64,000 nucleotides of DNA, from the NCBI RefSeq assembly GCF_003026455.1, contig NZ_PYMB01000018.1:35218-99217 (forward strand). The letters are read 5' to 3'. This stretch comes from Photobacterium rosenbergii. Lineage in GTDB: Bacteria; Pseudomonadota; Gammaproteobacteria; Enterobacterales; Vibrionaceae. Below, one piece after another: positions 17,410 to 26,758 of the stretch. The notes under the pieces are model-generated. The model worked only from the letters and a program-made list of their open reading frames with translations, was not told the DNA's origin and made no database searches. A program made the translations under genes and the position numbers. Every line of letters begins with the position of its first letter. Within the stretch, counting starts at the first letter, position 1.

Positions 17410-19134
17410 CTAAAGCGCTGTGATGTGCTCTACCAGCAACTGGGCACTGCGGTTGCCGCGGAACTCGTTGACATCAAGGCGGTAGGCCAACTCTACTTGC
17501 TGAACCGAGGCATCCGGCCAACGGCGGACATCCACATTAAAGGCAATCGCATCAATCACGCTACCACCAGCCAGCGGCTCGAGCATCATCTTCAGGTGCT
17601 TGCTGCCCACCAATTTCTGGTGCAGTAATCGAAACCGGCCATCGAACATTGGCTCAGGGAACTGCTGTCCCCATGGCCCACCGGCACGCAGTACTTCTGC
17701 CGTCTGCAAGTTGAGCTCCTGTGGCATCAACTCGCCATCGCTGAGCAATACGCCACGCAAGGCATCTTCGTCGAGTTCGGCGCGCACGGCTTGGTCAAAT
17801 GCTTGGCTGAATGCCTCGAGCTTGGGTTCGGGAATGGTCAACCCTGCCGCCATGGCGTGGCCACCAAACTTGAGGATCATCCCCGGATTCTGGGTATCTA
17901 TCAGATCAAGGACATCCCGCATGTGCAAGCCGGGGATCGAGCGGCACGACCCTTTAATTTCACCATTTCCCGCATCAGCAAAGGCAATGACTGGGCGGTG
18001 GTACTGCTCCTTGATCCTCGAAGCCAGAATACCTATGACCCCTTGGTGCCAATCACGCTGGAACAGGGCTAAACCATAAGGCATATCCTGCTGGTTGAAC
18101 TTGAGGCGCTCGCAAATCGCGACCGCTTCCTCCTTCATACCCTGTTCGATTTCCTTACGGGTTTGGTTCAAGGCATCCAGCTCGGTCGCCATCCGGCGCG
18201 CGGCCTGGATGTTGTCACACAGTAACAACTCAACCCCAAAGGACATATCGTCCAATCGCCCGGCAGCATTGATCCTCGGCCCCAAGGCAAACCCCAAATC
18301 CGTTGCCACCAAACGAGCTGGATCGCGGTTAGCCACTTCAATCAAGGCGCGGATCCCAGGCCGGCACTTACCCGCGCGGATGCGCTGCAGACCCTGGTGG
18401 ACCAAAATTCGGTTGTTGCCGTCCAATGCCACGACATCAGCCACTGTTCCCAAGGCAACCAAATCTAATAGCTCGGCCAAGTTAGGTTCTGGCAAACCCT
18501 GCTCGGCAAACCAGTTGTCCTCGCGCAGCGATGCCCGAACAGCCAGCATCAGGTAAAAGGCCACGCCCACACCGCACAGCGCCTTGGACGGAAAATCACA
18601 TTCGTTCAGGTTCGGGTTAACGATCGCGTCCGCTTCCGGCAGGGTATCCCCCGGCAAATGGTGGTCGGTCACCAGCACCTGCATCCCGCGCTCTTTCGCT
18701 GCCGCCACCCCTGAAATAGAGGACACACCGTTATCCACCGTCATGATCAGCTCGGCACCCCGTTCGGCAGCTTGCTCAACCACCTCCGGGCTCAGGCCAT
18801 AACCATCATCGAAGCGGTTAGGCACCAGGTAATCGACATTACGGCTGCCAAGCATGCGTAATGCCAGCACCGACAACGCCGAACTGGTTGCCCCATCGGC
18901 ATCGAAATCCCCTACGACGATAATACGGCGCTGCTCAGCCAGTGCCTGTTTGAGCAACGTCACCGCCGGCTCGATGCCATGCAACTGGTTATATCCCAGC
19001 AGGCCACGCACTCCACGCTCTAGCTCTGCTTCGCTACTAATCCCCCGGGCGGCATAGATCCGCTGCAAAATGGGAGGGGTCGCTTCGCTAAATTGGCTGG
19101 TGTCGGCTTCTGGGCGGCGTTTAATTTCAATCAT
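17410..19134 (-). CDS. recJ: Single-strand-specific 5'-3' exonuclease RecJ
   Basis: A 574-residue DHH-family nuclease acting in RecF-pathway recombination, base excision and mismatch repair. Manganese-binding motifs are intact: GDFDADG (75-81), NRFDDGYGL, TVDNGVSS and VTDHHLPG (DHH at 157-159). The DHHA1 region follows, with GGHAMAAGLTI near 420. Length matches E. coli (577). It lies between dsbC and prfB in the conserved xerD-dsbC-recJ-prfB-lysS order. The start ATG 19134 has no strong ribosome-binding site, but the N-terminus fits the family. Confidence 0.97.
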   Translation of the reverse strand: MIEIKRRPEADTSQFSEATPPILQRIYAARGISSEAELERGVRGLLGYNQLHGIEPAVTLLKQALAEQRRIIVVGDFDADGATSSALSVLALRMLGSRNVDYLVPNRFDDGYGLSPEVVEQAAERGAELIMTVDNGVSSISGVAAAKERGMQVLVTDHHLPGDTLPEADAIVNPNLNECDFPSKALCGVGVAFYLMLAVRASLREDNWFAEQGLPEPNLAELLDLVALGTVADVVALDGNNRILVHQGLQRIRAGKCRPGIRALIEVANRDPARLVATDLGFALGPRINAAGRLDDMSFGVELLLCDNIQAARRMATELDALNQTRKEIEQGMKEEAVAICERLKFNQQDMPYGLALFQRDWHQGVIGILASRIKEQYHRPVIAFADAGNGEIKGSCRSIPGLHMRDVLDLIDTQNPGMILKFGGHAMAAGLTIPEPKLEAFSQAFDQAVRAELDEDALRGVLLSDGELMPQELNLQTAEVLRAGGPWGQQFPEPMFDGRFRLLHQKLVGSKHLKMMLEPLAGGSVIDAIAFNVDVRRWPDASVQQVELAYRLDVNEFRGNRSAQLLVEHITAL

Positions 19135-19237
19135 TAGAATTATCTATTTGGCAGGGATAAGTTAAAGGAGACTTTGGCATATGCGCATCTAGCCATTATA
19201 GGCGCTGGGCCAGAGCGGGCAATAGAAATTCAGCCAT

Positions 19238-19265
19238 AAAAAAGCCCCGGTAATACCAGGGCTTT
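19238..19265 (-). terminator. Terminator between dsbC and recJ
   Basis: Stem AAAGCCCTGG-TATTA-CCGGGGCTTT (one mismatch) with a T-run on the minus strand, about 30 bases after the dsbC stop. recJ may need read-through or its own promoter. Confidence 0.8.
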
Positions 19266-19294
19266 AAGACCATTTATCGAGAGATAAAGTCAAT

Positions 19295-20017
19295 TTAGCT
19301 ACGGTTATCCAACATCTGGCGTAACATTGGCGCTGGCTGGTAACCCGGTAGCATGGTGCCATCTTCTAGGATCATCGCAGGGGTTCCAGAAACGCCCATC
19401 TCAACACCCAACTGGTAATGCTTCATCACCAGATCGCCCTGCTGTTCGATACCGGTTGGGTTGAAGGTGCCTCCTTTGGCCTGATCCATCGCCTTGGCTG
19501 GGTCTTTGGCTCCCCAGATGGCACCCATTTCACCAAAGTTGCGCGAGCGCTCACCGCCACGCGGGAACGCAAGGTAGCGAATGGTGATACCGGCATCGTT
19601 ATACGCCTGCATTTCGCTGTGTAGCTTGCGGCAGTAGCCACAGCTGGTATCGGTGAAGACGGTCACCACATATTTTTCGTCTTTAGCAGGATAGACGATC
19701 ATCTCATCTTCCATGCCTTGCAGTTTAGCCTTGTTCAGTTTGGCCATCTTCTGCTCGGTTAGGTTTACCGGCTCGGCGCCTGTTGCCTGATACAAATGAC
19801 CCGCCAAGAAATAGCCACCATCATCAGAAACATAGACAATACCACGCTCTGTCACGACTTCATTGAGCCCTGGTAGTGGCGAAGCACTGATAGTAACCGG
19901 CACCAATCCCAGCTTGCTCAACTTGCTGGTAATTGCTGCTTCATCTGGCTTGGCTGATGCCGTGAAGGCTGTCATTGCCACTGCGGTTGCAAGTAATGTA
20001 CGACCCAAAAAGTGCAT
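19295..20017 (-). CDS. dsbC: Thiol:disulfide interchange protein DsbC
   Basis: A 240-residue periplasmic disulfide isomerase that shuffles wrong disulfides and is kept reduced by DsbD. It begins with a signal peptide (MHFLGRTLLATAVAMTAFTASA, shown in parts: basic-hydrophobic start and TASA cleavage near 22). The dimerisation domain follows, then the thioredoxin domain with active CGYC (Cys126-Cys129) and cis-proline GTPAM. ATG 20017 has AGGAAAG upstream; an earlier in-frame start would add a non-signal extension. It lies between xerD and recJ, as in E. coli. Confidence 0.96.
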   Translation of the reverse strand: MHFLGRTLLATAVAMTAFTASAKPDEAAITSKLSKLGLVPVTISASPLPGLNEVVTERGIVYVSDDGGYFLAGHLYQATGAEPVNLTEQKMAKLNKAKLQGMEDEMIVYPAKDEKYVVTVFTDTSCGYCRKLHSEMQAYNDAGITIRYLAFPRGGERSRNFGEMGAIWGAKDPAKAMDQAKGGTFNPTGIEQQGDLVMKHYQLGVEMGVSGTPAMILEDGTMLPGYQPAPMLRQMLDNRS

Positions 20018-20216
20018 GCGACTCTTTCCTTTAAAATAATAAGTTTGTGCCGGACTGTGACGCATACCGCCAGCACCCTTCACTACTGGTGAACTATATG
20101 ACCCTTGTAGTGCAAAAAAATTTCACATTCCGCAAAATATCTCAACCCCTTTAGTATATACCCAAGTATCAAGCAGATGCAGGCTGACTTATATTGCAAT
20201 ACTGGTACAAACCCAC

Positions 20217-21113
20217 CTAAGCTCGTGGATGGTGCGCCTCATGAAGCTGCTTGAGCCGCTCAGTCGCAACGTGGGTGTAGATCTGGGTGGTCGATAAATC
20301 GCTGTGGCCGAGTAGCATCTGTACGACCCGAAGGTCTGCACCGTAATTGAGTAAATGGGTCGCAAAGGCATGGCGCATCACGTGCGGCGACAAGGTATCG
20401 CCATCGATACCCGCCTTGACGGCATAATGCTTGATCCGGTGCCAGAATGTTTGGCGGGTCATCTGTTTGGCACGTTTGCTCGGAAAGACCACATCGGAGC
20501 TTTTCTCCCCTAGCAGTTGCGGGCGGCCGCTTTGCAAGAATTGCTCAATCCAATCGATAGCATCTTCCCCCATCGGCACCAAACGCTCCTTATTACCTTT
20601 ACCAATCACGCGAACCACCCCTTGGCGCAGGCTGACATTTTCCATCGTCAAGCTCACCAACTCAGTAACACGCAAGCCGGTAGCATAGAGCAACTCCAGC
20701 ATTGCCTTGTCACGGAGCTCTATCGGATCATTGGGATCGGGAGCCGACAGCAAGGCATCGACCTGCTCTTCGGTAATATCCTTCGGCAGGCGCTTAGGTA
20801 GCTTGGGGCTAACCAGCATGGCACTGGGATCGTCCTCACGCATCTTTTCCCGGTTCAAGTACTGGAACAAACGGCGGATAGCCGATGCCATCCGGGCTCG
20901 AGACGTCTGTTTATAATCGGCATCAAACAACCACTGCTGGTAGCGCTGTAGATCGTCGGTCGACACCTTTTCTAGAGTCAGGCTTTGGTCTTTGAGCCAG
21001 TTTTCCAGCTTTTTCAGATCATTGCGGTAGGACATCAGGGTATTTTCAGATAACCCCCGCTCCATCCACATCGCATCGAGAAACCGCTCGATGATCACTT
21101 CATCGTTTTCCAC
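20217..21113 (-). CDS. xerD: Site-specific tyrosine recombinase XerD
   Basis: A 298-residue recombinase that with XerC resolves chromosome dimers at dif under FtsK control. All catalytic residues are present: Arg148 (ATGLRVTE), Lys172 (GKGNKER), His244 and Arg247 (SPHVMRHAF), His270 (LLGHSDLS) and Tyr279 (TQIYTHVA). Length equals E. coli XerD. The start is GTG 21113, with GAGG six bases upstream. It heads the minus-strand cluster down to lysS and is divergent from fldB, as in enteric bacteria. Confidence 0.98.
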   Translation of the reverse strand: MENDEVIIERFLDAMWMERGLSENTLMSYRNDLKKLENWLKDQSLTLEKVSTDDLQRYQQWLFDADYKQTSRARMASAIRRLFQYLNREKMREDDPSAMLVSPKLPKRLPKDITEEQVDALLSAPDPNDPIELRDKAMLELLYATGLRVTELVSLTMENVSLRQGVVRVIGKGNKERLVPMGEDAIDWIEQFLQSGRPQLLGEKSSDVVFPSKRAKQMTRQTFWHRIKHYAVKAGIDGDTLSPHVMRHAFATHLLNYGADLRVVQMLLGHSDLSTTQIYTHVATERLKQLHEAHHPRA

Positions 21114-21347
21114 TACAACCTCGGTGTTCGTTTCAGGCCAATGGCCATGAACAAAAGCTCATGAAGCATTGCCCATAAAACACATGGATAAATACACAGT
21201 ACTCAATGGTAGACGATTTCCCTGCAAATGTAACGAACCAGCCTGTTTGCAACAGGAATTTCTGACTCAATCACTCAGAAATAGTCAAGACCGCCCAAGC
21301 TAGGTAGAATCCCCTATCATTTATTCGTTACACATTGGACAAGCAGC

Positions 21348-21866
21348 ATGAAGATTGGCTTATTCTACGGCTCAACCACCTGCTATACCGAAATGGCCTC
21401 GGAGAAAATCCGCGACTGCATCGGTGCCGAACTGGTTGATTTACATAATATCAAAGAAGCAGACATCACTGCGATGAACCAGTACGACATGCTGATCCTG
21501 GGTATTTCAACCTGGGATTTCGGTGAGTTACAGGAAGATTGGGAAGCCGTATGGGAGCAACTGGACGGCCTGAGCCTGGAAGGCAAAACTGTCGCCCTGT
21601 TCGGCCTTGGTGATCAGGAAGGCTACACCGAGTGGTTCCTCGATGCGATGGGCATGCTGCACGAAAAACTGCTGCCTACTGGTGCCCAGTTTGTCGGCTA
21701 CTGGCCCAACGAAGGCTATGAATTCGAAGCGTCAAAGGCCTTGACCGATGACGGAAAGCTATTTGTTGGCCTGGCACTGGATGAAGACAGCCAGTACGAA
21801 CTGAGTGACGACCGTATCACCACCTGGTGCGAGCAAATCCTTACCGAGTACAGCGAAACGCTATAA
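21348..21866 (+). CDS. fldB: Flavodoxin FldB
   Basis: A 172-residue long-chain flavodoxin, an FMN electron carrier. The FMN phosphate loop is at residues 7-16 (FYGSTTCYTE), and the isoalloxazine-flanking loops are ISTWDFGELQEDW and GLGDQEGYTEWF. The acidic composition is typical. Length and position next to xerD match E. coli FldB rather than FldA. In E. coli fldB belongs to the SoxRS response; no SoxS box was identified here. Confidence 0.95.
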   Translation: MKIGLFYGSTTCYTEMASEKIRDCIGAELVDLHNIKEADITAMNQYDMLILGISTWDFGELQEDWEAVWEQLDGLSLEGKTVALFGLGDQEGYTEWFLDAMGMLHEKLLPTGAQFVGYWPNEGYEFEASKALTDDGKLFVGLALDEDSQYELSDDRITTWCEQILTEYSETL

Positions 21867-21917
21867 CGCTACCGCAGTACTACCTTGCTCTGGGCACGCG
21901 CACAAAGACAAAAAGAC

Positions 21918-21944
21918 AAAAGGGATGCCGAGGCATCCCTTTTT
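21918..21944. terminator. Bidirectional terminator fldB/brnQ
   Basis: Stem AAAAGGGATGCC-GA-GGCATCCCTTTT between the converging genes fldB and brnQ, with T-runs in both directions. Confidence 0.9.
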
Positions 21945-21971
21945 GCTACATGCTTTAAGGCATTTTGACGG

Positions 21972-23291
21972 TTAAACCGCTTGGCCTTCTTGCTGTGCTT
22001 GCTTAACGGCTTTCTGCGAGCCAACAAAGTAAGTCACTACCAATGCCGCGAAGGTTGGCATCAACCACGCCATGCCATAGTCAAACAGTGGCAGTACACG
22101 GAAGGCCGAAACATTGAAACCAGCAACCTTGGCCGCATCAATCATGCTGAAAGACAGTGCCACCAACATAACTACACGGTAGGACAGTGCAGGGTTTGGC
22201 AACCAACGGCGGATAAAGGTCAGGATCACCAATGCCATCGCAATTGGGTACAGGGCAAACAAAGCAGGTAGGGACAGAACAATCAGCTGGTTCAAGCCAA
22301 CGTTAGCTACCACACAGCAGGTTACTGACAATACCACGGCCCACTTTTCGTAAGACCAGCTTGTCAATGAAGAGAAGTATTCAGAACACGCACTGATCAA
22401 ACCCACCACAGTGGTCAAGCACGCCAGCAATACAATCAGTGACAGCATCATCTGGCCGGCAGGACCAAACAGTGCCGCAACGTAAATCGCCAGGATATCA
22501 CCACCATTTGACGCATTGGCTGCGATATTCACACTGGTAGCGCCCAAGTAGAATAGGGAGATGTAGACAAACGCCAAGCCAGCAGCCGCAATAAGGCCAG
22601 CCATCACCAGGTATTTACGGGTTGCCGTCTCATCGGTCACACCTTTGCTGCGTACCGCATCGACAATCACCATACCAAACAGCAACGCCGCAACCGCATC
22701 TAGGGTGTTGTACCCTTCGACGAAACCTTTAAGGAAAGGCATATCGATGTAATCACCACGCGCCGCTTCAATCGCATCCTGCGGGTTAGCAACAACGCTC
22801 ACAGCCAGTGCGACCAAGGCAATGAACAAGATCGGCGTCAGGAATTTACCGACCATATCGACCAGGTTGCCGCGTGAATGGGACAGGAACATCGCAATGC
22901 CAAAAAAGACAATAGAGAAAATAGTTAGGCTAAGCTGTCCTGCATCGGCAATGAATGGCTTCACACCCATTTCGTAGGCCACCAAACCGGCACGCGGGGC
23001 GGCAAAAGCTGGGCCGATCACGATAAAAATCAAAACGGCGAGCAGTGTCGCGACTTTGGACGGTAAATCCTGGGTCATGCCTTTCCAGCCGCCAGCAACA
23101 GCAACGGCAATAATGGCTACAAGCGGTAAAGTAACACCGGTTGACAGGAACCCGAACATCGCCGGAACGAGGTGATCACCAGCCTGCTGGCCAGCTTGCG
23201 GCGGAAATATGATATTGCCTGCGCCAAGGAAGAAAGCGAAGGTCATAAAACCTAACGCCATGATATCGGTAAAACTGAGTGACTTTTTCAA
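21972..23291 (-). CDS. brnQ: Branched-chain amino acid:Na+ symporter BrnQ
   Basis: A 439-residue inner-membrane carrier (LIVCS family) importing leucine, isoleucine and valine, with about twelve membrane segments. The conserved start region has FTDIMALGFMTFAFFLGAGN then IIFPP. I choose TTG 23291: GGAAGG lies six bases upstream, and the length then equals E. coli BrnQ (439). An upstream GTG at 23354 adds 21 residues that look non-native. Monocistronic. Confidence 0.95.
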   Translation of the reverse strand: MKKSLSFTDIMALGFMTFAFFLGAGNIIFPPQAGQQAGDHLVPAMFGFLSTGVTLPLVAIIAVAVAGGWKGMTQDLPSKVATLLAVLIFIVIGPAFAAPRAGLVAYEMGVKPFIADAGQLSLTIFSIVFFGIAMFLSHSRGNLVDMVGKFLTPILFIALVALAVSVVANPQDAIEAARGDYIDMPFLKGFVEGYNTLDAVAALLFGMVIVDAVRSKGVTDETATRKYLVMAGLIAAAGLAFVYISLFYLGATSVNIAANASNGGDILAIYVAALFGPAGQMMLSLIVLLACLTTVVGLISACSEYFSSLTSWSYEKWAVVLSVTCCVVANVGLNQLIVLSLPALFALYPIAMALVILTFIRRWLPNPALSYRVVMLVALSFSMIDAAKVAGFNVSAFRVLPLFDYGMAWLMPTFAALVVTYFVGSQKAVKQAQQEGQAV

Positions 23292-23652
23292 ACTGCACCT
23301 TCCACTCTTTGTTATGTCTGCTGTATTTGTAACTTTTGTTATTTTTTTGGCCACATAAAAGGATTACCTGAATGTGACCTTGCTCGCAGCATAATGACGA
23401 AAAAGTACTCAATAAGCAACATCGTAGTGAAAAACACTATAATCTTTGGAGTTGAAACTCAAAAACCAGCATATAACACCAAAATAAAAACCTCAGCCGA
23501 AGTATAAAACCAATAAAAGCCAATTATAAAAAAGATAAAAAACAGAATTAATAACTATGCAACATCTATTCAACAGAAGGTTACCATTCTGCATTTCAGT
23601 TCGGGCGGGCTATAATGCCATGGTCAAAAATACAACAAGGTCCAGCAACACC
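23292..23652. other. Divergent intergenic region brnQ/trmN6
   Basis: About 360 AT-rich bases. A perfect TATAAT at 23611-23616, preceded by a GC-rich block, is the best promoter -10 for trmN6; its -35 is poor. That start point would place transcription just upstream of the chosen trmN6 ATG. No other gene is seen. Confidence 0.5.
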
Positions 23653-24369
23653 ATGGCAAAAGGGTTCACCTTCAAACAATTCCACGTCAACGATCATGGC
23701 TGCGGCATGCCCGTCAGCACCGATGGTGTCATGCTCGGCGCCTGGGCAGCGCTACCCGCATCGGGCCAGATCCTCGATATTGGCACCGGTAGTGGCCTGC
23801 TCGCATTAATGAGTGCGCAGCGCACAGCCAGTAACGGCAACCCTATTACCGCCATTGAAATCGACAGTGGGGCAGCAGCAGCGGCGCAGAAAAACTTCAC
23901 CGACTCCCCGTGGCTGTCGCGTATCGAGTTAGCACACCAGAGCGTGCAGGGCTGGGCTAGCCAGCAGCCGGCGGGCAGTGTTGCAGCGATTGTCTGCAAC
24001 CCGCCCTACTTCAACCATGGCGAACAAGCTGGCTGCCAATCCCGGGCAACAGCGCGCCACACCGATACCCTGTCGCACCATGACTTATTGGCAGCCATTA
24101 GCCACCTGCTGGCCCCAACGGGCACTGCCAGCCTGATCCTGCCGGTTTATGAAGGCGAGCAGTTGATCGAAGCTGCCCGTGCCCACCAGCTATACTGCCA
24201 ACGGGTCTGCGAAGTCAAAACCACCGAACGTAAAGCCCCTGCCCGGCTACTGATCGCTTTGGCCGCAAGCCCATCAGAACAACAAAACGAACAGTTGGTG
24301 ATCCACCAAAGCGGCGGGTACAGCGAGGCATTTATTGCCCTGACCAAGGCGTTTTACTTGAAAATGTAG
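23653..24369 (+). CDS. trmN6: tRNA1(Val) (adenine37-N6)-methyltransferase TrmN6
   Basis: A 238-residue SAM-dependent methyltransferase (YfiC) modifying A37 of tRNA-Val. The SAM-binding motif is LDIGTGSGLL (residues 41-50), and the N6-adenine catalytic motif NPPY is at 116-119. The N-terminal family signature FTFKQFHVNDHGCGMPVSTD is clear and fixes the start at ATG 23653; an in-frame ATG at 23620 and one at 23557 would add unrelated residues. It is followed by srmB on the same strand. Confidence 0.93.
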   Translation: MAKGFTFKQFHVNDHGCGMPVSTDGVMLGAWAALPASGQILDIGTGSGLLALMSAQRTASNGNPITAIEIDSGAAAAAQKNFTDSPWLSRIELAHQSVQGWASQQPAGSVAAIVCNPPYFNHGEQAGCQSRATARHTDTLSHHDLLAAISHLLAPTGTASLILPVYEGEQLIEAARAHQLYCQRVCEVKTTERKAPARLLIALAASPSEQQNEQLVIHQSGGYSEAFIALTKAFYLKM

Positions 24370-24536
24370 CGAGGCTGCAGCATTCGGTTTGGCGATTAGC
24401 GGAAGTTTTTGTACTTTTATCGGTGATCGTTGCGGCAATTATCTCTATAATGCCGCCCCTTATGTATTTTGCACGTGCTCTATAGGCTTCCCCGATAGGC
24501 GGAAGATACCCCTGAGTTCCCAAGGAGAAATGACTG

Positions 24537-25760
24537 GTGAGAGACTTTTCCGAATTAGAATTAGATAGCGAGCTGCTGCAGGCCATTGAAGATATCGGCT
24601 ACGATCGCCCAACCGTGATCCAGGCCGAGGCGATCCCGCACGCGCTGGATGGCCGTGATGTTCTGGCGTCCGCTCCTACCGGTACCGGAAAAACCGCAGC
24701 ATTTCTTCTGCCGATGATCCAGCACCTGCAGGACTTCCCGCGCAAGAAGCCGGGGCCTGCACGCGTATTGGTCCTAACCCCGACCCGCGAACTGGCTATC
24801 CAGGTTGCCGATCAGGCGCGCGCGCTGGCCAAGCATACCCAACTGAAGGTGTTCACTATCACTGGCGGGATCTCCTACGACGAGCATGCTGAGCTACTGG
24901 GCAAAACCCAGGATATCGTGGTAGCGACACCGGGCCGTTTGATGGAGTACATCGAAAGCGAGCGCTTTGACTGCCGTGCCATCGAATGCCTGATCCTCGA
25001 CGAAGCTGACCGCATGCTGGACATGGGCTTCGGCAAAGCCGTAGAGCGTATTCACAACGAATGTCGCTGGCGTCGCCAAAGCTTGCTGTTCTCAGCAACG
25101 CTGGAAGGCAAGGGTGTCCGTGACTTCTCTAACACCATTTTGAACGAGCCGGTTGAAGTCAATGCCGAGCCGCCACGCCGCGAGCGTAAGAAGATCCACC
25201 AGTACTACCATCGCTGTGATGATATGGCCCACAAGTTGGCATTGCTGGAAAACATCCTCAAGGGCGAAGCCGAGCGCACCATCATTTTCGTCAAGACTCG
25301 CGAGCGCCTTGCCACCCTACGAGACCAGTTGGCGGCAATGCAGATCCCATGTTGCTGGATCCAGGGTGAGATGGCCCAGGCATCACGTAATAACACCATT
25401 CGCCGTTTCCGCGAGGGTGAAGTGAACATCATGCTAGCCACTGACGTTGCAGCACGTGGTATCGACCTGCCTGATATCAGCCACGTAATCAACTTCGATA
25501 TGCCGCGCACCGCCGACGTCTACCTACACCGTATTGGCCGTACTGCCCGCGCAGGTAAGAAAGGGACAGCCGTTTCTTTGATTGAGGCACACGATCAGGC
25601 AATGATTGAGCGTGTCGGCCGTTACATGAAAGAAGAAGTCGCTGAGCGCTTTGTTGAAGGCATGCGCCCGCAACACAAAAAGCCAGCTACGGTGAAAAAG
25701 AAGAAGAAAAAAGATCCGAAAAAGAAAGCGGCAGTGAAAAAGAAGAAAGCCAAGAAGTAA
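24537..25760 (+). CDS. srmB: ATP-dependent RNA helicase SrmB
   Basis: A 407-residue DEAD-box helicase acting in early assembly of the 50S ribosomal subunit. Motifs in order: Q-motif around PTVIQAEAIP, Walker A SAPTGTGKT (45-53), PTRELA, TPGRL, DEAD (155-158), SAT (LFSATLEG), then ARGIDLP and HRIGRTARAG in the second RecA domain. The tail from about 365 is very lysine-rich, as expected for RNA contact. The start is GTG 24537, with AAGGAG nine bases upstream; an ATG just before it is out of frame. Confidence 0.95.
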   Translation: MRDFSELELDSELLQAIEDIGYDRPTVIQAEAIPHALDGRDVLASAPTGTGKTAAFLLPMIQHLQDFPRKKPGPARVLVLTPTRELAIQVADQARALAKHTQLKVFTITGGISYDEHAELLGKTQDIVVATPGRLMEYIESERFDCRAIECLILDEADRMLDMGFGKAVERIHNECRWRRQSLLFSATLEGKGVRDFSNTILNEPVEVNAEPPRRERKKIHQYYHRCDDMAHKLALLENILKGEAERTIIFVKTRERLATLRDQLAAMQIPCCWIQGEMAQASRNNTIRRFREGEVNIMLATDVAARGIDLPDISHVINFDMPRTADVYLHRIGRTARAGKKGTAVSLIEAHDQAMIERVGRYMKEEVAERFVEGMRPQHKKPATVKKKKKKDPKKKAAVKKKKAKK

Positions 25761-25783
25761 GGCTTTTTACCGCAAGGACAAAC

Positions 25784-25815
25784 AAAACGGGCTGGTATCT
25801 ACCAGCCCGTTTTTT
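25784..25815. terminator. Bidirectional terminator srmB/yaaA
   Basis: Stem ACGGGCTGGT-ATCT-ACCAGCCCGT flanked by A and T runs between the converging genes srmB and yaaA. Confidence 0.92.
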
Positions 25816-25841
25816 ATTCCGACGATATATTGCTTTCGCGC

Positions 25842-26615
25842 TTATTGCTCTTCGCGCTTGAATACCAACTCGGTAGCTGTCGACTCAGCCGGCACAAAAT
25901 AGTACCCGGCAGTATCGAACTGCTGCAGCTTCTCAACCGAATCCACTTGGTTATCAATAATGTAGCGCGCCATCATGCCACGGGCCTTTTTGGCATAGAA
26001 GCTGATCACCTTGTAGGTGCCGTTCTTGCAGTCTTTGAATACCGGGGTAATGATCTTACCGGCCACCTGCTTAGGTTTAACCGCCTTGAAGTATTCATTG
26101 GAAGCTAGGTTGATCAGGATGTCATCGCCCTGTTCTGCCAATGCATGGTTGACCTTATCGGTAATGATACTCCCCCAGAACTGGTATAGGTTCGTGCCAC
26201 GGGGGTTGTCCAGCTTGGTGCCCATTTCAAGGCGGTACGGCTGCATCAAATCAAGCGGGCGTAGCAGGCCATATAGGCCAGATAGCATTCTCAGGTGCTG
26301 CTGGGCATAGGCAAACTGTGCATCGTCCATGGTTTCGGCGGCTAACCCGGTATACACATCTCCCTTAAAGGCCAAAATCGCCTGGCGGGCATTTTCCGTT
26401 GTAAATTCTGGCTGCCACTCGGCAAAACGAGCTGCGTTCAAACCGGCGATTTTATCGCTTACCTTCATCAGGCTGGCGATCTGGGCTGGCGTCAGCTCAC
26501 GGCAGACCTCAATCAACTCAGCCGAGTGGTCAGTCAACTCTGGCTGGGTAAAGGTTTCTGTCGCCAACGGAGAGTCGTAATCAAGTGTTTTTGCCGGTGA
26601 AACCACAATTAACAT
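25842..26615 (-). CDS. yaaA: Peroxide stress protein YaaA
   Basis: A 257-residue protein of the YaaA (DUF328/UPF0246) family. In E. coli it lowers free intracellular iron and protects DNA during peroxide stress. Family signatures are the N-terminus MLIVVSPAKTLDYDSPL, the central FKGDVYTGLAAETM, and the C-terminal KKARGMMARYII. Cytoplasmic, no signal peptide. ATG 26615 has AGGAAG upstream. It is separated from the upstream symporter by a terminator, so it has its own promoter. Confidence 0.95.
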   Translation of the reverse strand: MLIVVSPAKTLDYDSPLATETFTQPELTDHSAELIEVCRELTPAQIASLMKVSDKIAGLNAARFAEWQPEFTTENARQAILAFKGDVYTGLAAETMDDAQFAYAQQHLRMLSGLYGLLRPLDLMQPYRLEMGTKLDNPRGTNLYQFWGSIITDKVNHALAEQGDDILINLASNEYFKAVKPKQVAGKIITPVFKDCKNGTYKVISFYAKKARGMMARYIIDNQVDSVEKLQQFDTAGYYFVPAESTATELVFKREEQ

Positions 26616-26665
26616 GGGAAGCTTCCTTTTGATCTTATATAGCTAAGATGTTAACAGCCTGACAG

Positions 26666-26692
26666 AAAAAAACCACGCGTTGTACGCGTGGT
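26666..26692 (-). terminator. Terminator after the alanine/glycine symporter
   Basis: Stem ACCACGCGT-TGT-ACGCGTGGT with a T-run on the minus strand, between the symporter and yaaA. Confidence 0.88.
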
Positions 26693-26758
26693 CTTTTCTA
26701 TTATTGTTATCGCTAAATTCGATGGTTGGGATCTACCAACCCAAGCGGCTCTTGGCTA